64,000 nt of DNA from a bacterium (lineage in GTDB: Bacteria; Bacteroidota; Bacteroidia; B-17B0; Aurantibacillaceae), in assembly GCA_029945625.1 (NCBI GenBank), contig JAQSCW010000002.1:186001-250000 (forward strand). Reading direction: 5' to 3'. This document shows, one piece after another, positions 44,682-54,115 of the stretch (positions within the stretch are counted from its first letter, which is position 1; each line of letters opens with the position of its first letter). The position numbers and the translations under genes are program-made. The notes under the pieces are model-generated. The model was not told the DNA's origin, ran no database searches, and saw only the letters and a list, made by a program, of their open reading frames with translations.

Positions 44682-46604
44682 TCAGGACTTCGTTAAAGAG
44701 TACACAGCATCACATTCACATATTATTCCATCGTCTATCATCTCATTAAATGCTTTGACCCAGGTAGCATCATGCGAACTTCTCATTTTGTGGTGAAGTT
44801 CATCAAGGCTATAGGGTCTTTCCTCAAAGGCCTCCATGAGTTTGTTTTTCACTTTCTCATAATTCTTTGGGCGCTTCAACAAACACACATCACAATGCCC
44901 ACAGTCGGCAAAATTATGCTCATTAAAATAGATCAATAGTTGAACTTGCCTGCATATGGAGTTGTTGTTCGAATAATCGATCACTGCACGAATCCGTTCA
45001 AGGTACCGCTCTTTGAGCAGGTGGTAGTTTTCGGGATTAAACTCTAAGAATTTAACCTGTACTCTGTCTTGCATGAACACTAGTTTTGGAAGTGAACTTT
45101 GTGGGACATAGGATAAAACTTCTTCTTTATTAAGGATGTTGAGGTACTCGGCAACGGTTGCCGCGCTTAACTTTACGCGATACGCCAGATCCTTTTCATG
45201 GATGGGAACATAATTTTCGAACAGGCCGCCATAACTTCGCAATAAGGTTTTGAGTAAGGTTTCAAATTTGGGGTGCCGGATTTCATACTGATAAATTTCT
45301 TCTTTATTGAAATTAACAAGCACTTTAGATGGTTCGTAGCCCCCTTCCAAAAACGAAAAATAATTTTCTTTCTCTAAAAATTTTACGCTATTATACACCA
45401 ACATGGGCGAAAGGTTATAACTCTTGCAAATGGCTTCCAGATCAAAATCAATACTCAAGCCCTCTCCTGCCCCAATAGCCACCTGATAATAATTGCAAAT
45501 GGCCTGATAGGTTTGTTTGATCTCGTCCAGTTCGGGAAAAACCAATTTAAAATTATCCAGTAATCGTTGCTGATCAGCCTGGGTAAAAAAAATGGTTGAA
45601 TAGGCTATTTTTCCGTCCCTTCCCGCTCTCCCGGCTTCTTGAAAATAGGCTTCGATACTGTCGGGCAAATCGAGGTGTACCACAAAACGCACATCGGCTT
45701 TGTCAATACCCATTCCAAATGCATTCGTTGCGCAAATCACCTGGATTTTATTTTCAATCCACTTCTGCTGGATACTTTGGCGCTCATCGTATTTGAGTCC
45801 CGCATGGTAGGCCATGGACGAGATCTTTTTTTGCTTTAGAAAGCGCGCTAATTCTTCCGTTTTTTTTCGATTTCGTAAATATACTAGTCCCGAGCCCCCA
45901 ATATTGCTAATAATCTTAAGCAAGCGCGGGATTTTATTCTCCTCCAACTGTACCACGTACCTTAAGTTCTTTCGTTCAAACGACTGCCTGATCACGTTCT
46001 CATGTTTGAACTGCAATTGTTTTTGAATGTCGTGTACTACAAACTGAGTGGCGCTGGCTGTGAGTGCGACGAGGTTCACGCCCGGAAAATAACTTCTGAA
46101 TTCTGCAATCTTGCGATAGCTTGGTCTGAAATCATAACCCCATTGAGAGATGCAATGAGCTTCATCAACGGCAATGAGGGTGATGGGCAAATGGCTTAAC
46201 TTCTGCCGGAAATTTTCATTCTGAAGCCGTTCGGGAGAAATGTAGAGAAATTGAACGTGACCCATGGCGGCATTATTGAGTGCAATATCAATCTCTTTAA
46301 AATTCATGGCCGCATTTATGGCGACGGCTGAAATGCCTTTGTTTCGAAGATGATGCACCTGATCGTTCATGAGGGCGATTAGGGGCGAGATCACCAAAGT
46401 AGTTCCTCCCAATGCCAAACCGGGTAATTGAAAACAAAGCGATTTTCCTCCTCCCGTGGGCAAAAGGGCGAGCGTGTCTTTGCCATCCAGCACCGAAAGG
46501 ATAATATCTTCCTGATGCGAACGAAAACTATCAAAGCCCCAATACTGCTTTAAGAGGCGAAAAATATCTTCCTTCAGACTAGTATTCACAATGCCTAATT
46601 TCAC
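44682..46604 (-). CDS. recQ: RecQ-family ATP-dependent DNA helicase
   Basis: This 640-aa helicase has Walker A LLPTGGGKSLCFQLPG (~45-60), DEAH box VDEAHCISQWGYDF (~147), and motif VI AGRAGRDGK. The zinc-binding region lies near 550-575 (CRQVQLLIYFN ... DCGHCDVC). A winged-helix-like part follows, and an HRDC domain is not obvious, so it is the shorter Bacteroidota RecQ type. It unwinds DNA in repair and recombination. Start is GTG 46604; no ATG lies in the first dozens of codons. Confidence 0.9.
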   Translation of the reverse strand: MKLGIVNTSLKEDIFRLLKQYWGFDSFRSHQEDIILSVLDGKDTLALLPTGGGKSLCFQLPGLALGGTTLVISPLIALMNDQVHHLRNKGISAVAINAAMNFKEIDIALNNAAMGHVQFLYISPERLQNENFRQKLSHLPITLIAVDEAHCISQWGYDFRPSYRKIAEFRSYFPGVNLVALTASATQFVVHDIQKQLQFKHENVIRQSFERKNLRYVVQLEENKIPRLLKIISNIGGSGLVYLRNRKKTEELARFLKQKKISSMAYHAGLKYDERQSIQQKWIENKIQVICATNAFGMGIDKADVRFVVHLDLPDSIEAYFQEAGRAGRDGKIAYSTIFFTQADQQRLLDNFKLVFPELDEIKQTYQAICNYYQVAIGAGEGLSIDFDLEAICKSYNLSPMLVYNSVKFLEKENYFSFLEGGYEPSKVLVNFNKEEIYQYEIRHPKFETLLKTLLRSYGGLFENYVPIHEKDLAYRVKLSAATVAEYLNILNKEEVLSYVPQSSLPKLVFMQDRVQVKFLEFNPENYHLLKERYLERIRAVIDYSNNNSICRQVQLLIYFNEHNFADCGHCDVCLLKRPKNYEKVKNKLMEAFEERPYSLDELHHKMRSSHDATWVKAFNEMIDDGIICECDAVYSLTKS

Positions 46605-46723
46605 TATTTTATTTTTAATATGTAAATAAAAGATTGTGCTTTATTTTGTGATCTAAATCGGTGTCAATTTCAGAATTTCGCTTACTTTGCACACATAATC
46701 TATCTGCTTAACAAGAACTTTCT

Positions 46724-48622
46724 GTGCCAATAACTTATCTTCATCAATTACGCCTTCTTTTGAAGCGCCTGCTCCTCGTTTTTTTGGTGTATTTTATTTC
46801 CAGACTTCTCTTTTTTGTTGCCAATCATTCCTATTTCCCGGGCGTAGGCGTTGGCAGTTTATTGGAAGATTGTTTTTATGGCTTGCGATTCGATGCCTTT
46901 AGCATCATTGTTTCCAATTCCCTCTTCATTGTTCTTTCCATACTTCCTTTAAAATTATTCTGGACCAAGGCGTATCAAAAAGTACTTAAATGGATGTTTG
47001 TTATTTTTAACATCCTCTTCTTTGCTGCCAACCTCATCGATGTGGGATATTTTCCCTTCACCCGGAAACGCGCCAGTTCAGAGTTATTTGATCAGTTGGG
47101 CGGGCAAACTGATGTGCTGAAACTTCTACCTCAGTTCATGATCGATTTTTGGTGGATCGTATTCTCATTTCTCCTGCTTTGTAGTTTAGTAATCCGCCTA
47201 TATAATCGCCTTCAGGTTGATCTCCATCTCAGATCTTCTGCACAATCCCCCGGGTATTATGTTTGGTCGTGGCTCCTCTTCTCACTTTCTGTTTGTTTGT
47301 GCGTATTAGGTGTGCGGGGTGGTTTACAACGTGTGCCTATTGATATTGTAAATGCGGGATCAATGACTCGTCCCGAAGAAACGGCCATTGTTTTAAATAC
47401 CCCTTTTTCCTTAATTAAATCCTTGAGTCAGAAATCACTGGTGGAATTCCATTTTTATTCGGAGGAAGAGGTCAGGAAGATCTACAACCCCATTCATCAT
47501 TTTAAAGATTCCACTTTCAAAAAACAGAACGTGGTGGTGCTGATTCTCGAAAGCTTTTCGAAAGAATACACCAAATTAGGGAAAAGGCAGAGCATTACTC
47601 CATTTCTGGATAGTTTAATGGATCATTCTTTGGTTTTCGCAAATGCGTATTCCAATGGCAGCAAGAGTATTGAAGGAATTCCCGCTATTTTGGCAGGACT
47701 TCCCTCGCTGATGGCGAACCCGGTCATTAATTCGATTTACGCCAATAATGAACATACATCTCTGGCATACCTGCTCAATAAAGAGGGTTACGAGTGTTCA
47801 TTTTTTCACGGTGGCATAAACGGCACCATGAATTTTGACGATTGGGCAAAATTGGCCGGATACAAGAATTATTTTGGAAAAAACGAATATAAGAATGATG
47901 AAGATTTTGATAATTATTGGGGTATTTGGGATGAGCCGTTCCTTCAGTATTCGATTCGTAAAATGAACGAGATGCAGCAACCCTTTCATTCGGCCATTTT
48001 TACACTCAGTTCACATCACCCCTATTTTGTTCCAAAAAAATTTGTAGGTAAGTTTCCAAAAACAAAACTCGAAAACTCCGAATCCATTGGTTATGCAGAC
48101 TATTCGCTTCGACAATTTTTTATATCAGCACAAAAAACGAACTGGTACCACAATACCTTATTTGTGCTTGTAGCAGATCATTGTGGCATCTCTGAAGATC
48201 CCTTTTACAGCAGGGTAGTTGGCAATTCCGCGATCCCCATCTTATTCTATAAAGGTGACAATTCGCTTGCCGGAACACACGAACAATCTTTTTCGCAAAC
48301 CGATATTTTGCCAAGTGTATTGCAGGAGCTGGGATATAACAAGCCCTTCTTTAGTTTTGGTGAGCCATTTATGGAGAAGCAAGAAGGAAATTGTTTTTAT
48401 TTTTCGGGAAGTACCCATTATTTCTTTGGCGATTCAATGGTGTATGCGTTTGATGTCCCTAAATTACGTCAAGCTTTTAATTACCGGCGCGACAGCATTT
48501 TAGCCCTAGATATTGCCGGTAAGAACACCGTGCTTGATTCCCTCTATTTACGCCGCTACAAGGCTTTTATTCAAACGTATAACAGTACTTTGATCCATAA
48601 TACGGGAAGAGTTAAGAATTGA
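46724..48622 (+). CDS. LTA synthase-family sulfatase-fold membrane phosphotransferase
   Basis: This 632-aa protein starts at GTG 46724; an in-frame TAA lies five codons upstream, so no earlier start is possible. About five N-terminal helices (residues ~10-190) anchor an outer catalytic domain. Metal and catalytic motifs: VVLILESFSKEY (~277), GSKSIEGIPAIL (~313, nucleophile region), SSHHPY (~428) and VADHCG (~481). In Gram-negatives the family usually transfers phosphoglycerol or phosphoethanolamine to periplasmic glucans or lipid A rather than making LTA. Substrate unknown. It lies upstream of the TonB receptor. Confidence 0.85.
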   Translation: MPITYLHQLRLLLKRLLLVFLVYFISRLLFFVANHSYFPGVGVGSLLEDCFYGLRFDAFSIIVSNSLFIVLSILPLKLFWTKAYQKVLKWMFVIFNILFFAANLIDVGYFPFTRKRASSELFDQLGGQTDVLKLLPQFMIDFWWIVFSFLLLCSLVIRLYNRLQVDLHLRSSAQSPGYYVWSWLLFSLSVCLCVLGVRGGLQRVPIDIVNAGSMTRPEETAIVLNTPFSLIKSLSQKSLVEFHFYSEEEVRKIYNPIHHFKDSTFKKQNVVVLILESFSKEYTKLGKRQSITPFLDSLMDHSLVFANAYSNGSKSIEGIPAILAGLPSLMANPVINSIYANNEHTSLAYLLNKEGYECSFFHGGINGTMNFDDWAKLAGYKNYFGKNEYKNDEDFDNYWGIWDEPFLQYSIRKMNEMQQPFHSAIFTLSSHHPYFVPKKFVGKFPKTKLENSESIGYADYSLRQFFISAQKTNWYHNTLFVLVADHCGISEDPFYSRVVGNSAIPILFYKGDNSLAGTHEQSFSQTDILPSVLQELGYNKPFFSFGEPFMEKQEGNCFYFSGSTHYFFGDSMVYAFDVPKLRQAFNYRRDSILALDIAGKNTVLDSLYLRRYKAFIQTYNSTLIHNTGRVKN

Positions 48623-48646
48623 TTTTAGCAGGTAATAATATCTCTG

Positions 48647-48654
48647 TATCTTCG
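48647..48654 (+). promoter_or_regulatory. Candidate -7 box TATCTTCG before the TonB receptor
   Basis: TATCTTCG fits TAnnTTYG. A TTG lies 25 bases upstream (48619-48621), slightly beyond the usual spacing. It indicates transcription from about 48660, ahead of the missing signal-peptide codons. Confidence 0.4.
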
Positions 48655-48709
48655 TTATCTTATTAATTTTCTGGAAGCATTTAAAACATATCTCCTCCTT
48701 TTTATTTCG

Positions 48710-51172
48710 GTGATGAGCTTTTGTGTGAAATCACAAACCGCCAAGATTTCCGGTACGGTAAGAGGTACCGACAATACTGGTATTGAACGGGTAACGATTG
48801 GTATTAAGGAACGACCGCAAGAAAGTTATTATACCGATGAAAAAGGAATTTACTCCTTTACGGTTCAGGCCAATCTTGATCTCACAATCATTTTTTTTGA
48901 TATTAATCATAGCACCACTAGCTACTCCTTCAATGCCAAACCCGGTCAGGAACTGGACTACTCGCCGGTATTAAAATTCCGTAATGAATTAAGCACGGTC
49001 GACATCACCGACTTTAAAAAGCGCAGCGAGGAAATTGTTGTTTTAGATGCCAAAATTCTGAAACAATTGCCCACCATTGGTCAAAATGTAGAAGACATCA
49101 TAAAAACACAAATGGGAGTTACTAGCAACAATGAACTGAGCAGTGGTTACAGTGTGCGGGGCGGTAATTTTGATGAGAATTTGGTGTATGTAAATGATAT
49201 TGAAGTGTACCGGCCCTTTTTAGTTAGAAGCGGACAGCAGGAAGGGTTAAGTTTTGCCAATCCCAACATGGTGCAAAACATTAGTTTTTCAGCAGGAGGA
49301 TTTGAGGCCAAATATGGTGATAAACTTAGCAGCGTATTGGATATCACCTACCGCAAACCCTTGAAATTTGGCGGAAACGCCTCTGTGAGTTTTTTGGGAG
49401 GTAATTTGCAGGTAGAAGGCGTTAGTAAGAACCGTGCCTTGGCTTGGAGCATTGGCTCGCGCTACCGTACCAATATTTATTTATTAAAGGGATTGGATAC
49501 AAAAGGTGAATACCGCCCCAGCGCTTATGACTTCCAAACTTTTCTCACGTATGAGGTCAACCCCCGGTGGCGCGTCGAATTTTTAGGAAATATTGCGAAC
49601 AATAAATACCTCGTGATTCCTACCAATCGCCAAACCGATTTTGGAACTGTGAAAGATGCACTTCGTTTCACCGTGTATTTCGACGGCCAGGAATTAATGC
49701 AGTATACCACTTACATGGGAGGATTGTCGGCCACGTACCGGCCAAACAGCAAGACCAAACTAAAATTCATAGGGTCGGCTTACCGCTCCAATGAACAAGA
49801 AATTTATACGATTCAAGGGCAATATTTTATCGATCAGTTGGAAGCAGATCTTGGAAAACCTAATTTTGGTCAGGTGGCCTTTAACCGTGGCATTGGCACG
49901 TTTTTAAATAACGGCAGAAATTATTTGACGGCCAGTGTGTATAATTTAGAACATAAAGGAACAAAAATCATCAACAGGAATAATGAAGTATTGTGGGGAC
50001 TTCGTCAACAGTTCGAGCGAATAGACGATAAACTGAGTGAATGGAGAACTATTGACTCGGCAGGCTATATGGTTCCTTATGACCCTAATCAAATTAATCT
50101 CATAGATGTTTACAAAACAAAGATCTACCTGCCTAGTGCAAGGTCACAGGCTTATTTGCAATACAATTTCACTACCCTGTTAAAAGACTCATCCAATTTT
50201 AAAGTAACTGCCGGTGTAAGGGCAAATTATTGGACGGTGAACCAGCAAACCGTTTTTTCTCCGCGGGTCACTTTCGCTTACAAACCCAACTGGCGGCGCG
50301 ACTGGTTGTTTAAATTAAGCGGCGGTTTGTATTATCAGCCTCCTTTTTACAGAGAACTTAGAAACTTTAACGGCAGCATTAATACCAGTGTAAAAGCACA
50401 GCGTTCTACACATATTGTACTGAGCAGCGACTATATTTTTAGAATGTGGAAGCGGCCCTTTAAATTTCTTGCCGCTGCCTATTTTAAAGATCTCACCAGC
50501 GTGATTCCCTACGAAATTGACAATATCCGCATCCGCTATTTTGCCAATAACAATAGCAAAGCGTATGCCACAGGAATTGATTTACGTATTAACGGCGAAT
50601 TTGTAAACGGGGTGGAAAGTTGGGCCTCACTTGGAATATTGCGTACCTATGAGTATTCAAAGGATAATATTCATTATAATTATTATAATAGTGGTGGTGA
50701 AAAAATTGTAAAAGGCTATACGTTTGATCAAGTAAAAACCGATAGCGTAAAAGTGGATCCGGGCTACATTCCTCGTCCTACTGACCAATTGGTGACTTTT
50801 GGTTTATTCTTTCAGGATCATCTACCCGCCTACCCTGCTATTAAATTTAATCTCAATCTATTGTTTGGAAGTGGATTGCCATTTGGACCGCCTACACACA
50901 TGCGCTGGCAGCAAACGTTGCGCATGCCACCTTATCGTAGGGCCGATGCGGGTATTGCATATAATATTTTACAAGCCGATAGGAAAATGACTCGGAAGAA
51001 CGCATTTAATAAGTTAGCAGAAATGTGGATCTTTTTAGAAGTATTTAATCTCCTGCAAATTCAAAACACTGTTTCTTATACCTGGATTCAGGATGTTACA
51101 GGAGCGCAATACGCTATACCAAATTACCTCACTACCCGGCAATTGAATCTGAGAATTCAGGTGAAATTTTAA
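48710..51172 (+). CDS. TonB-dependent receptor with carboxypeptidase-regulatory-like domain
   Basis: This 820-aa protein, from the first conventional start (GTG 48710), contains a CarboxypepD_reg-like domain (KISGTVRGTDNTGIERVTI, ~12-95), a plug (QLPTIGQNVEDIIKTQMGV, SVRGGNFDENLVYVNDIEVY, ~130-245) and a barrel ending FNLLQIQNTVSYTW and RQLNLRIQVKF. From that start there is no signal peptide, yet the in-frame codons 48671-48709 read LEAFKTYLLLFIS, a fitting hydrophobic signal core. No ATG, GTG or TTG lies there; an in-frame TAG at 48626 closes the frame. So the start is probably CTG 48671 or ATT 48662, or the sequence is damaged. The ligand is not known; no SusD-like gene lies nearby. Confidence 0.85.
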   Translation: MMSFCVKSQTAKISGTVRGTDNTGIERVTIGIKERPQESYYTDEKGIYSFTVQANLDLTIIFFDINHSTTSYSFNAKPGQELDYSPVLKFRNELSTVDITDFKKRSEEIVVLDAKILKQLPTIGQNVEDIIKTQMGVTSNNELSSGYSVRGGNFDENLVYVNDIEVYRPFLVRSGQQEGLSFANPNMVQNISFSAGGFEAKYGDKLSSVLDITYRKPLKFGGNASVSFLGGNLQVEGVSKNRALAWSIGSRYRTNIYLLKGLDTKGEYRPSAYDFQTFLTYEVNPRWRVEFLGNIANNKYLVIPTNRQTDFGTVKDALRFTVYFDGQELMQYTTYMGGLSATYRPNSKTKLKFIGSAYRSNEQEIYTIQGQYFIDQLEADLGKPNFGQVAFNRGIGTFLNNGRNYLTASVYNLEHKGTKIINRNNEVLWGLRQQFERIDDKLSEWRTIDSAGYMVPYDPNQINLIDVYKTKIYLPSARSQAYLQYNFTTLLKDSSNFKVTAGVRANYWTVNQQTVFSPRVTFAYKPNWRRDWLFKLSGGLYYQPPFYRELRNFNGSINTSVKAQRSTHIVLSSDYIFRMWKRPFKFLAAAYFKDLTSVIPYEIDNIRIRYFANNNSKAYATGIDLRINGEFVNGVESWASLGILRTYEYSKDNIHYNYYNSGGEKIVKGYTFDQVKTDSVKVDPGYIPRPTDQLVTFGLFFQDHLPAYPAIKFNLNLLFGSGLPFGPPTHMRWQQTLRMPPYRRADAGIAYNILQADRKMTRKNAFNKLAEMWIFLEVFNLLQIQNTVSYTWIQDVTGAQYAIPNYLTTRQLNLRIQVKF

Positions 51173-51233
51173 GAATGATACACGCAACAGAATAAACACT
51201 TTTTAATAGGTGCATTTTTTGCCAATCGTATTT

Positions 51234-51644
51234 TTATTTTGCCATCAAGACTCGGTCGAGCAGGGCCAATTCATTCAGTTTTAGAGCAACAATCATTTCA
51301 GGTTTTGAATCGAGCGTAGAAATTTTTATGAAGTCAAGCTTTTCTCCCTTATGGTTAGAGGCATATTTCTCAAAATAGTTATCTGCTTTTGCCATTATGT
51401 CTGTTGATCCATCAAAGAGGTTAATAGAACTCACCAGTGTTTTAATTTCCTCATCCGCTTGAAGCACCTCGTGAACATTGATCCTGCTTACATTTACGCT
51501 ATTTTTATTTCCCTCAGAAATTCCGGAAATCCTATCTAAAATTTCACTGTCAAGGTATTTATTTATGGGATTATTCAGTTGCAAGGGATCTTTACAGGAG
51601 GTGAACAAACTGCAAATGATCAATACAGTAAAAGTAGTTCTCAT
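51234..51644 (-). CDS. Lipoprotein of unknown function
   Basis: This 136-aa protein starts at ATG 51644 (MRTTFTVLIICSLFTSC), lipobox FTSC, followed by KDPLQLNN. The mature region is helical and charged (VSRINVHEVLQADEEIKTL, ADNYFEKYASNHKGEK). I reject the start at 51698, as its extension is basic and not signal-like. Convergent with the TonB receptor. Not recognised. Confidence 0.6.
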   Translation of the reverse strand: MRTTFTVLIICSLFTSCKDPLQLNNPINKYLDSEILDRISGISEGNKNSVNVSRINVHEVLQADEEIKTLVSSINLFDGSTDIMAKADNYFEKYASNHKGEKLDFIKISTLDSKPEMIVALKLNELALLDRVLMAK

Positions 51645-51921
51645 GTCATTAAATAAATTAGCAAATACTACAAAACGAGGCCCCTTACCATAATTCATTT
51701 TAAAATAATGAACAGAGGCATGGACTTATAAAACGTCATAATATCCTGTTTATTACCGACACCAGGGTACTAGGTGAAGATAATTACAAGCCGGATAATT
51801 TGCAAATCCATGCATATAACCGGCCGTGCGATCAAAACCCGGTTAATGATTTCGTGTTCAAATCAATTCCTTGCCTGTTCACCTTCTAATCAGCGGAGTT
51901 GTTTTGTTTTCGCGGGCGATC

Positions 51922-52382
51922 CTACCAGGCATATTGGTACCCAAGGGAGTAGGATGTATAATCCTGGCCCAATCTCACAATGGCGCCCGTACTAGCAGAA
52001 AATTTAATAGAAGTGCGTTTGTTAATTGGAACCGCAGCAGTGACGCCCACGCGCGAATTAGCTTGTCGGTCGTCGTTATACAAATTATCCACTTAGTATT
52101 GCCACTCACATAATAATTGCCGTTGAGGGCTACCCACAAAAATGGCCCAATCGTATAACTTGCATGCGCCTGAACACTCAACATAGGCCTAAGATATGTG
52201 GATGCTAAAACCCAAAATCCCTTTATGTGGCGACATTTTAACTGCATCCAAGTCACCTGCCGGAGCGCCGAGGAACAAAACAGTAAACCGAACACAGCTA
52301 TCGGCGAAACCCGAACGGGGACTGCGGTTTGCTGATCACCCACTGCAAAAGAGTCGGGACTTCGCTCAAAAGTATAAATATT
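51922..52382 (-). pseudogene. Remnant of an outer-membrane transporter gene (phenol MetA degradation-like family)
   Basis: No single frame is open, but three frames on the minus strand read as parts of one barrel protein. The end LGQDYTSYSLGYQYAW-stop (about 51922-51970) is preceded in the same frame by NSRVGVTAAVPINKRTSIKF. The part YTIGPFLWVALNGNYYVSG lies in a second frame; a missing base near 52093-52096 (GNTK to VDNLYNDDRQ) joins them. LGAPAGDLDAVKMSPHKG (about 52230-52280) is in another frame, and SPDSFAVGDQQTAVPVRV begins the remnant. Much of the middle is gone. The family call is from memory of similar Bacteroidota proteins. 51645-51921 holds nothing I recognise. Confidence 0.7.
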
Positions 52383-52481
52383 GACACCATTCCTGTTTAC
52401 AATACCACCTAATCTTTCGCATTTTTTTGGCGAGTCGCATTACGTGGCGAATAAATGTTCGGGATTGTTTTTTCATTTTTG

Positions 52482-52489
52482 TACTTTTG
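52482..52489 (+). promoter_or_regulatory. Candidate -7 box TACTTTTG
   Basis: Perfect fit to TAnnTTTG, five bases before ATG 52495, so the message would be nearly leaderless. No upstream box at the right distance. It supports 52495 over the longer frame from 52381. Confidence 0.45.
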
Positions 52490-52494
52490 AGCTC

Positions 52495-53352
52495 ATGTTA
52501 TCACTCGATCCTAAAGACTTAAGCATTCAAATTTTACAAAAGTACTTACAGAATGCAATTGCCCCCCGACCCATTTGTTTTGCCAGTACGGTGGATACGA
52601 ATGGCACTCCTAATTTGGCGCCTTTCAGCTTCTTTAACCTTTTTTCTTCCAATCCCCCTATTGCCATTTTTTCGCCTGCCTATAGTGGCAGAACCGGTGC
52701 TCCAAAGGACACCCTGCTGAATGTAAAAGAAGTTCCCGAATGTGTGATCAACATGGTAACTTACGACATGGTACACCAAACCAGTTTGGCCAGCAGTCCC
52801 TATGCTCGCGGTGTCAACGAATTTGAAAAAGCCAATTTCACTCCCATTCCTTCCGATTTAATAAGACCCCCAAGGGTAAAAGAAAGTCCGGTGCAGCTCG
52901 AATGCAAGGTAGTGGAGATCAAAGAATTGGGTAAGCTTGGAGGAGCGGGCAATTTGGTGATTTGTGAAGTGCTCAGAATCCATATTTCCGATTCGGTTTT
53001 AAACGCCGATAAAATGATTGATACAGAGAAAATAGATTTGGTGGCCCGCATGGGCGATAACTGGTATTGCCGAGCACATGGGGCGGCGCTGTTTGAAGTG
53101 CAAAAACCAATTACTACCATTGGAATTGGTATTGATCAGATCCCAAAAGAGATAAAAAACAGCACTATACTTACCGGCAACAATTTGGGATTGTTGGGCA
53201 GTGTGGAGCAAATTCCCGCCCAAAATGAGGTAATGGAATTTAAGAAGAACCTTCGACCCTTCGCGGATAAAAATGAGCAGCATCAATATGCCCAAGACCT
53301 TTTAAAAGAAAATAAAGTAAAGGAAGCGTGGATGGTGTTATTAGCGACCTAA
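52495..53352 (+). CDS. Flavin reductase family protein
   Basis: This 285-aa protein starts MLSLDPKDLSIQILQ. The FMN-binding split-barrel core includes APRPICFASTVD, NLAPFSFFN and PKDTLLNVKEVPECVINMV, the standard pattern of the flavin reductase/DIM6-type family. The C-terminal ~60 residues are an added helical tail (FADKNEQHQYAQDLLKE). It is cytoplasmic and probably reduces flavin with NAD(P)H; the partner oxygenase is not visible nearby. Confidence 0.85.
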   Translation: MLSLDPKDLSIQILQKYLQNAIAPRPICFASTVDTNGTPNLAPFSFFNLFSSNPPIAIFSPAYSGRTGAPKDTLLNVKEVPECVINMVTYDMVHQTSLASSPYARGVNEFEKANFTPIPSDLIRPPRVKESPVQLECKVVEIKELGKLGGAGNLVICEVLRIHISDSVLNADKMIDTEKIDLVARMGDNWYCRAHGAALFEVQKPITTIGIGIDQIPKEIKNSTILTGNNLGLLGSVEQIPAQNEVMEFKKNLRPFADKNEQHQYAQDLLKENKVKEAWMVLLAT

Positions 53353-53637
53353 GCCCCGGGAGGTACCGCGAGCGTCCTAGCCCGCATTGCACTCCTGGTT
53401 GGCCTCTGTTTGTTAAAAACTATCCTCCAGCACACGAACTTCCGCTTCAATCCCATGGCTTCCTGTCACAGGTCTCGTTCTCAGCCAATTACTAGTCATT
53501 CTATTTATTTAGAAATTCGTTAAATCTTTCAAATGCTAATAATTAGTGTAAATCTTTAGTCCTAAAAAAAGCAGGATTTTCCCTATTTTTAACCTCTAAA
53601 GCATTTTTCATTTGTAATCACTAAAAAAACATATATC
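53353..53637. other. Intergenic spacer with a possible coding remnant
   Basis: On the minus strand 53499-53413 a 28-codon frame from ATG reads MTSNWLRTRPVTGSHG and on to a stop. Its composition is protein-like, so it may be a leftover of a gene. The rest is AT-rich promoter-type sequence before 53638, with no box that meets the consensus. Confidence 0.35.
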
Positions 53638-54036
53638 ATGGAAGTAGTAGGCACCTTAAAAGTAAAGTTTGATACGCAAAAAGTAAGCGATCGCTTTCAA
53701 AAACGAGAATTCATTCTCACCACCGAAGCAAATACACCTTACCCGCAGCATGTGAGTTTTCAGGTAACTCAGGACAAATGCAGCATGCTCGATCAATATA
53801 ACGAAGGTGAAGAAATAAAAATTCAATTTAATTTACGTGGCCGCGAGTGGAATGGGCCGCAAGGCGTAAAATACTTTAATACCCTCGAAGCCTGGCGTTT
53901 GGAGCGGATGCAAGGAAGCAATACGGCGTCCTCTTCGTCACAAGGAAGTTCACCATCTGCGAGCAATACTATTAGTAGTCCTTCGGCACCGGTATTCACA
54001 AACAATCCGGCCGATAACGACGATCTTCCTTTCTAA
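53638..54036 (+). CDS. DUF3127 family protein with SSB-like acidic tail
   Basis: This 132-aa protein has the DUF3127 domain (residues ~1-90: TLKVKFDTQKVSDRFQKREF, KIQFNLRGREWNGPQGVKYF, LEAWRLERM), an OB-fold-like core. A Ser/Asn-rich linker (~95-120) leads to NPADNDDLPF. The tail strongly resembles the acidic C-terminal tip of single-stranded DNA-binding proteins (DDIPF). In SSB that tip recruits partner proteins, so a role in single-stranded DNA metabolism is a fair inference. Monocistronic, with a clear terminator behind it. Confidence 0.8.
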   Translation: MEVVGTLKVKFDTQKVSDRFQKREFILTTEANTPYPQHVSFQVTQDKCSMLDQYNEGEEIKIQFNLRGREWNGPQGVKYFNTLEAWRLERMQGSNTASSSSQGSSPSASNTISSPSAPVFTNNPADNDDLPF

Positions 54037-54049
54037 ATTGATTGTACCG

Positions 54050-54093
54050 AGAAACAGAATTTAAAGATCGTTTGAATTCTGTTTCTTTTTTTT
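54050..54093 (+). terminator. Rho-independent terminator after the DUF3127 gene
   Basis: Stem AGAAACAGAATT (54050-54061) / AATTCTGTTTCT (54075-54086), 13-base loop, followed by eight T (54086-54093). It ends before ATG 54116. Confidence 0.85.
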
Positions 54094-54115
54094 GAGATTC
54101 CCTTTCAAACAGCCA

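Noticed and set aside
51975-52343. 122-codon frame on the minus strand
   Set aside because: Only part of it is meaningful; it is one frame of a broken transporter gene, so it is described as a pseudogene.
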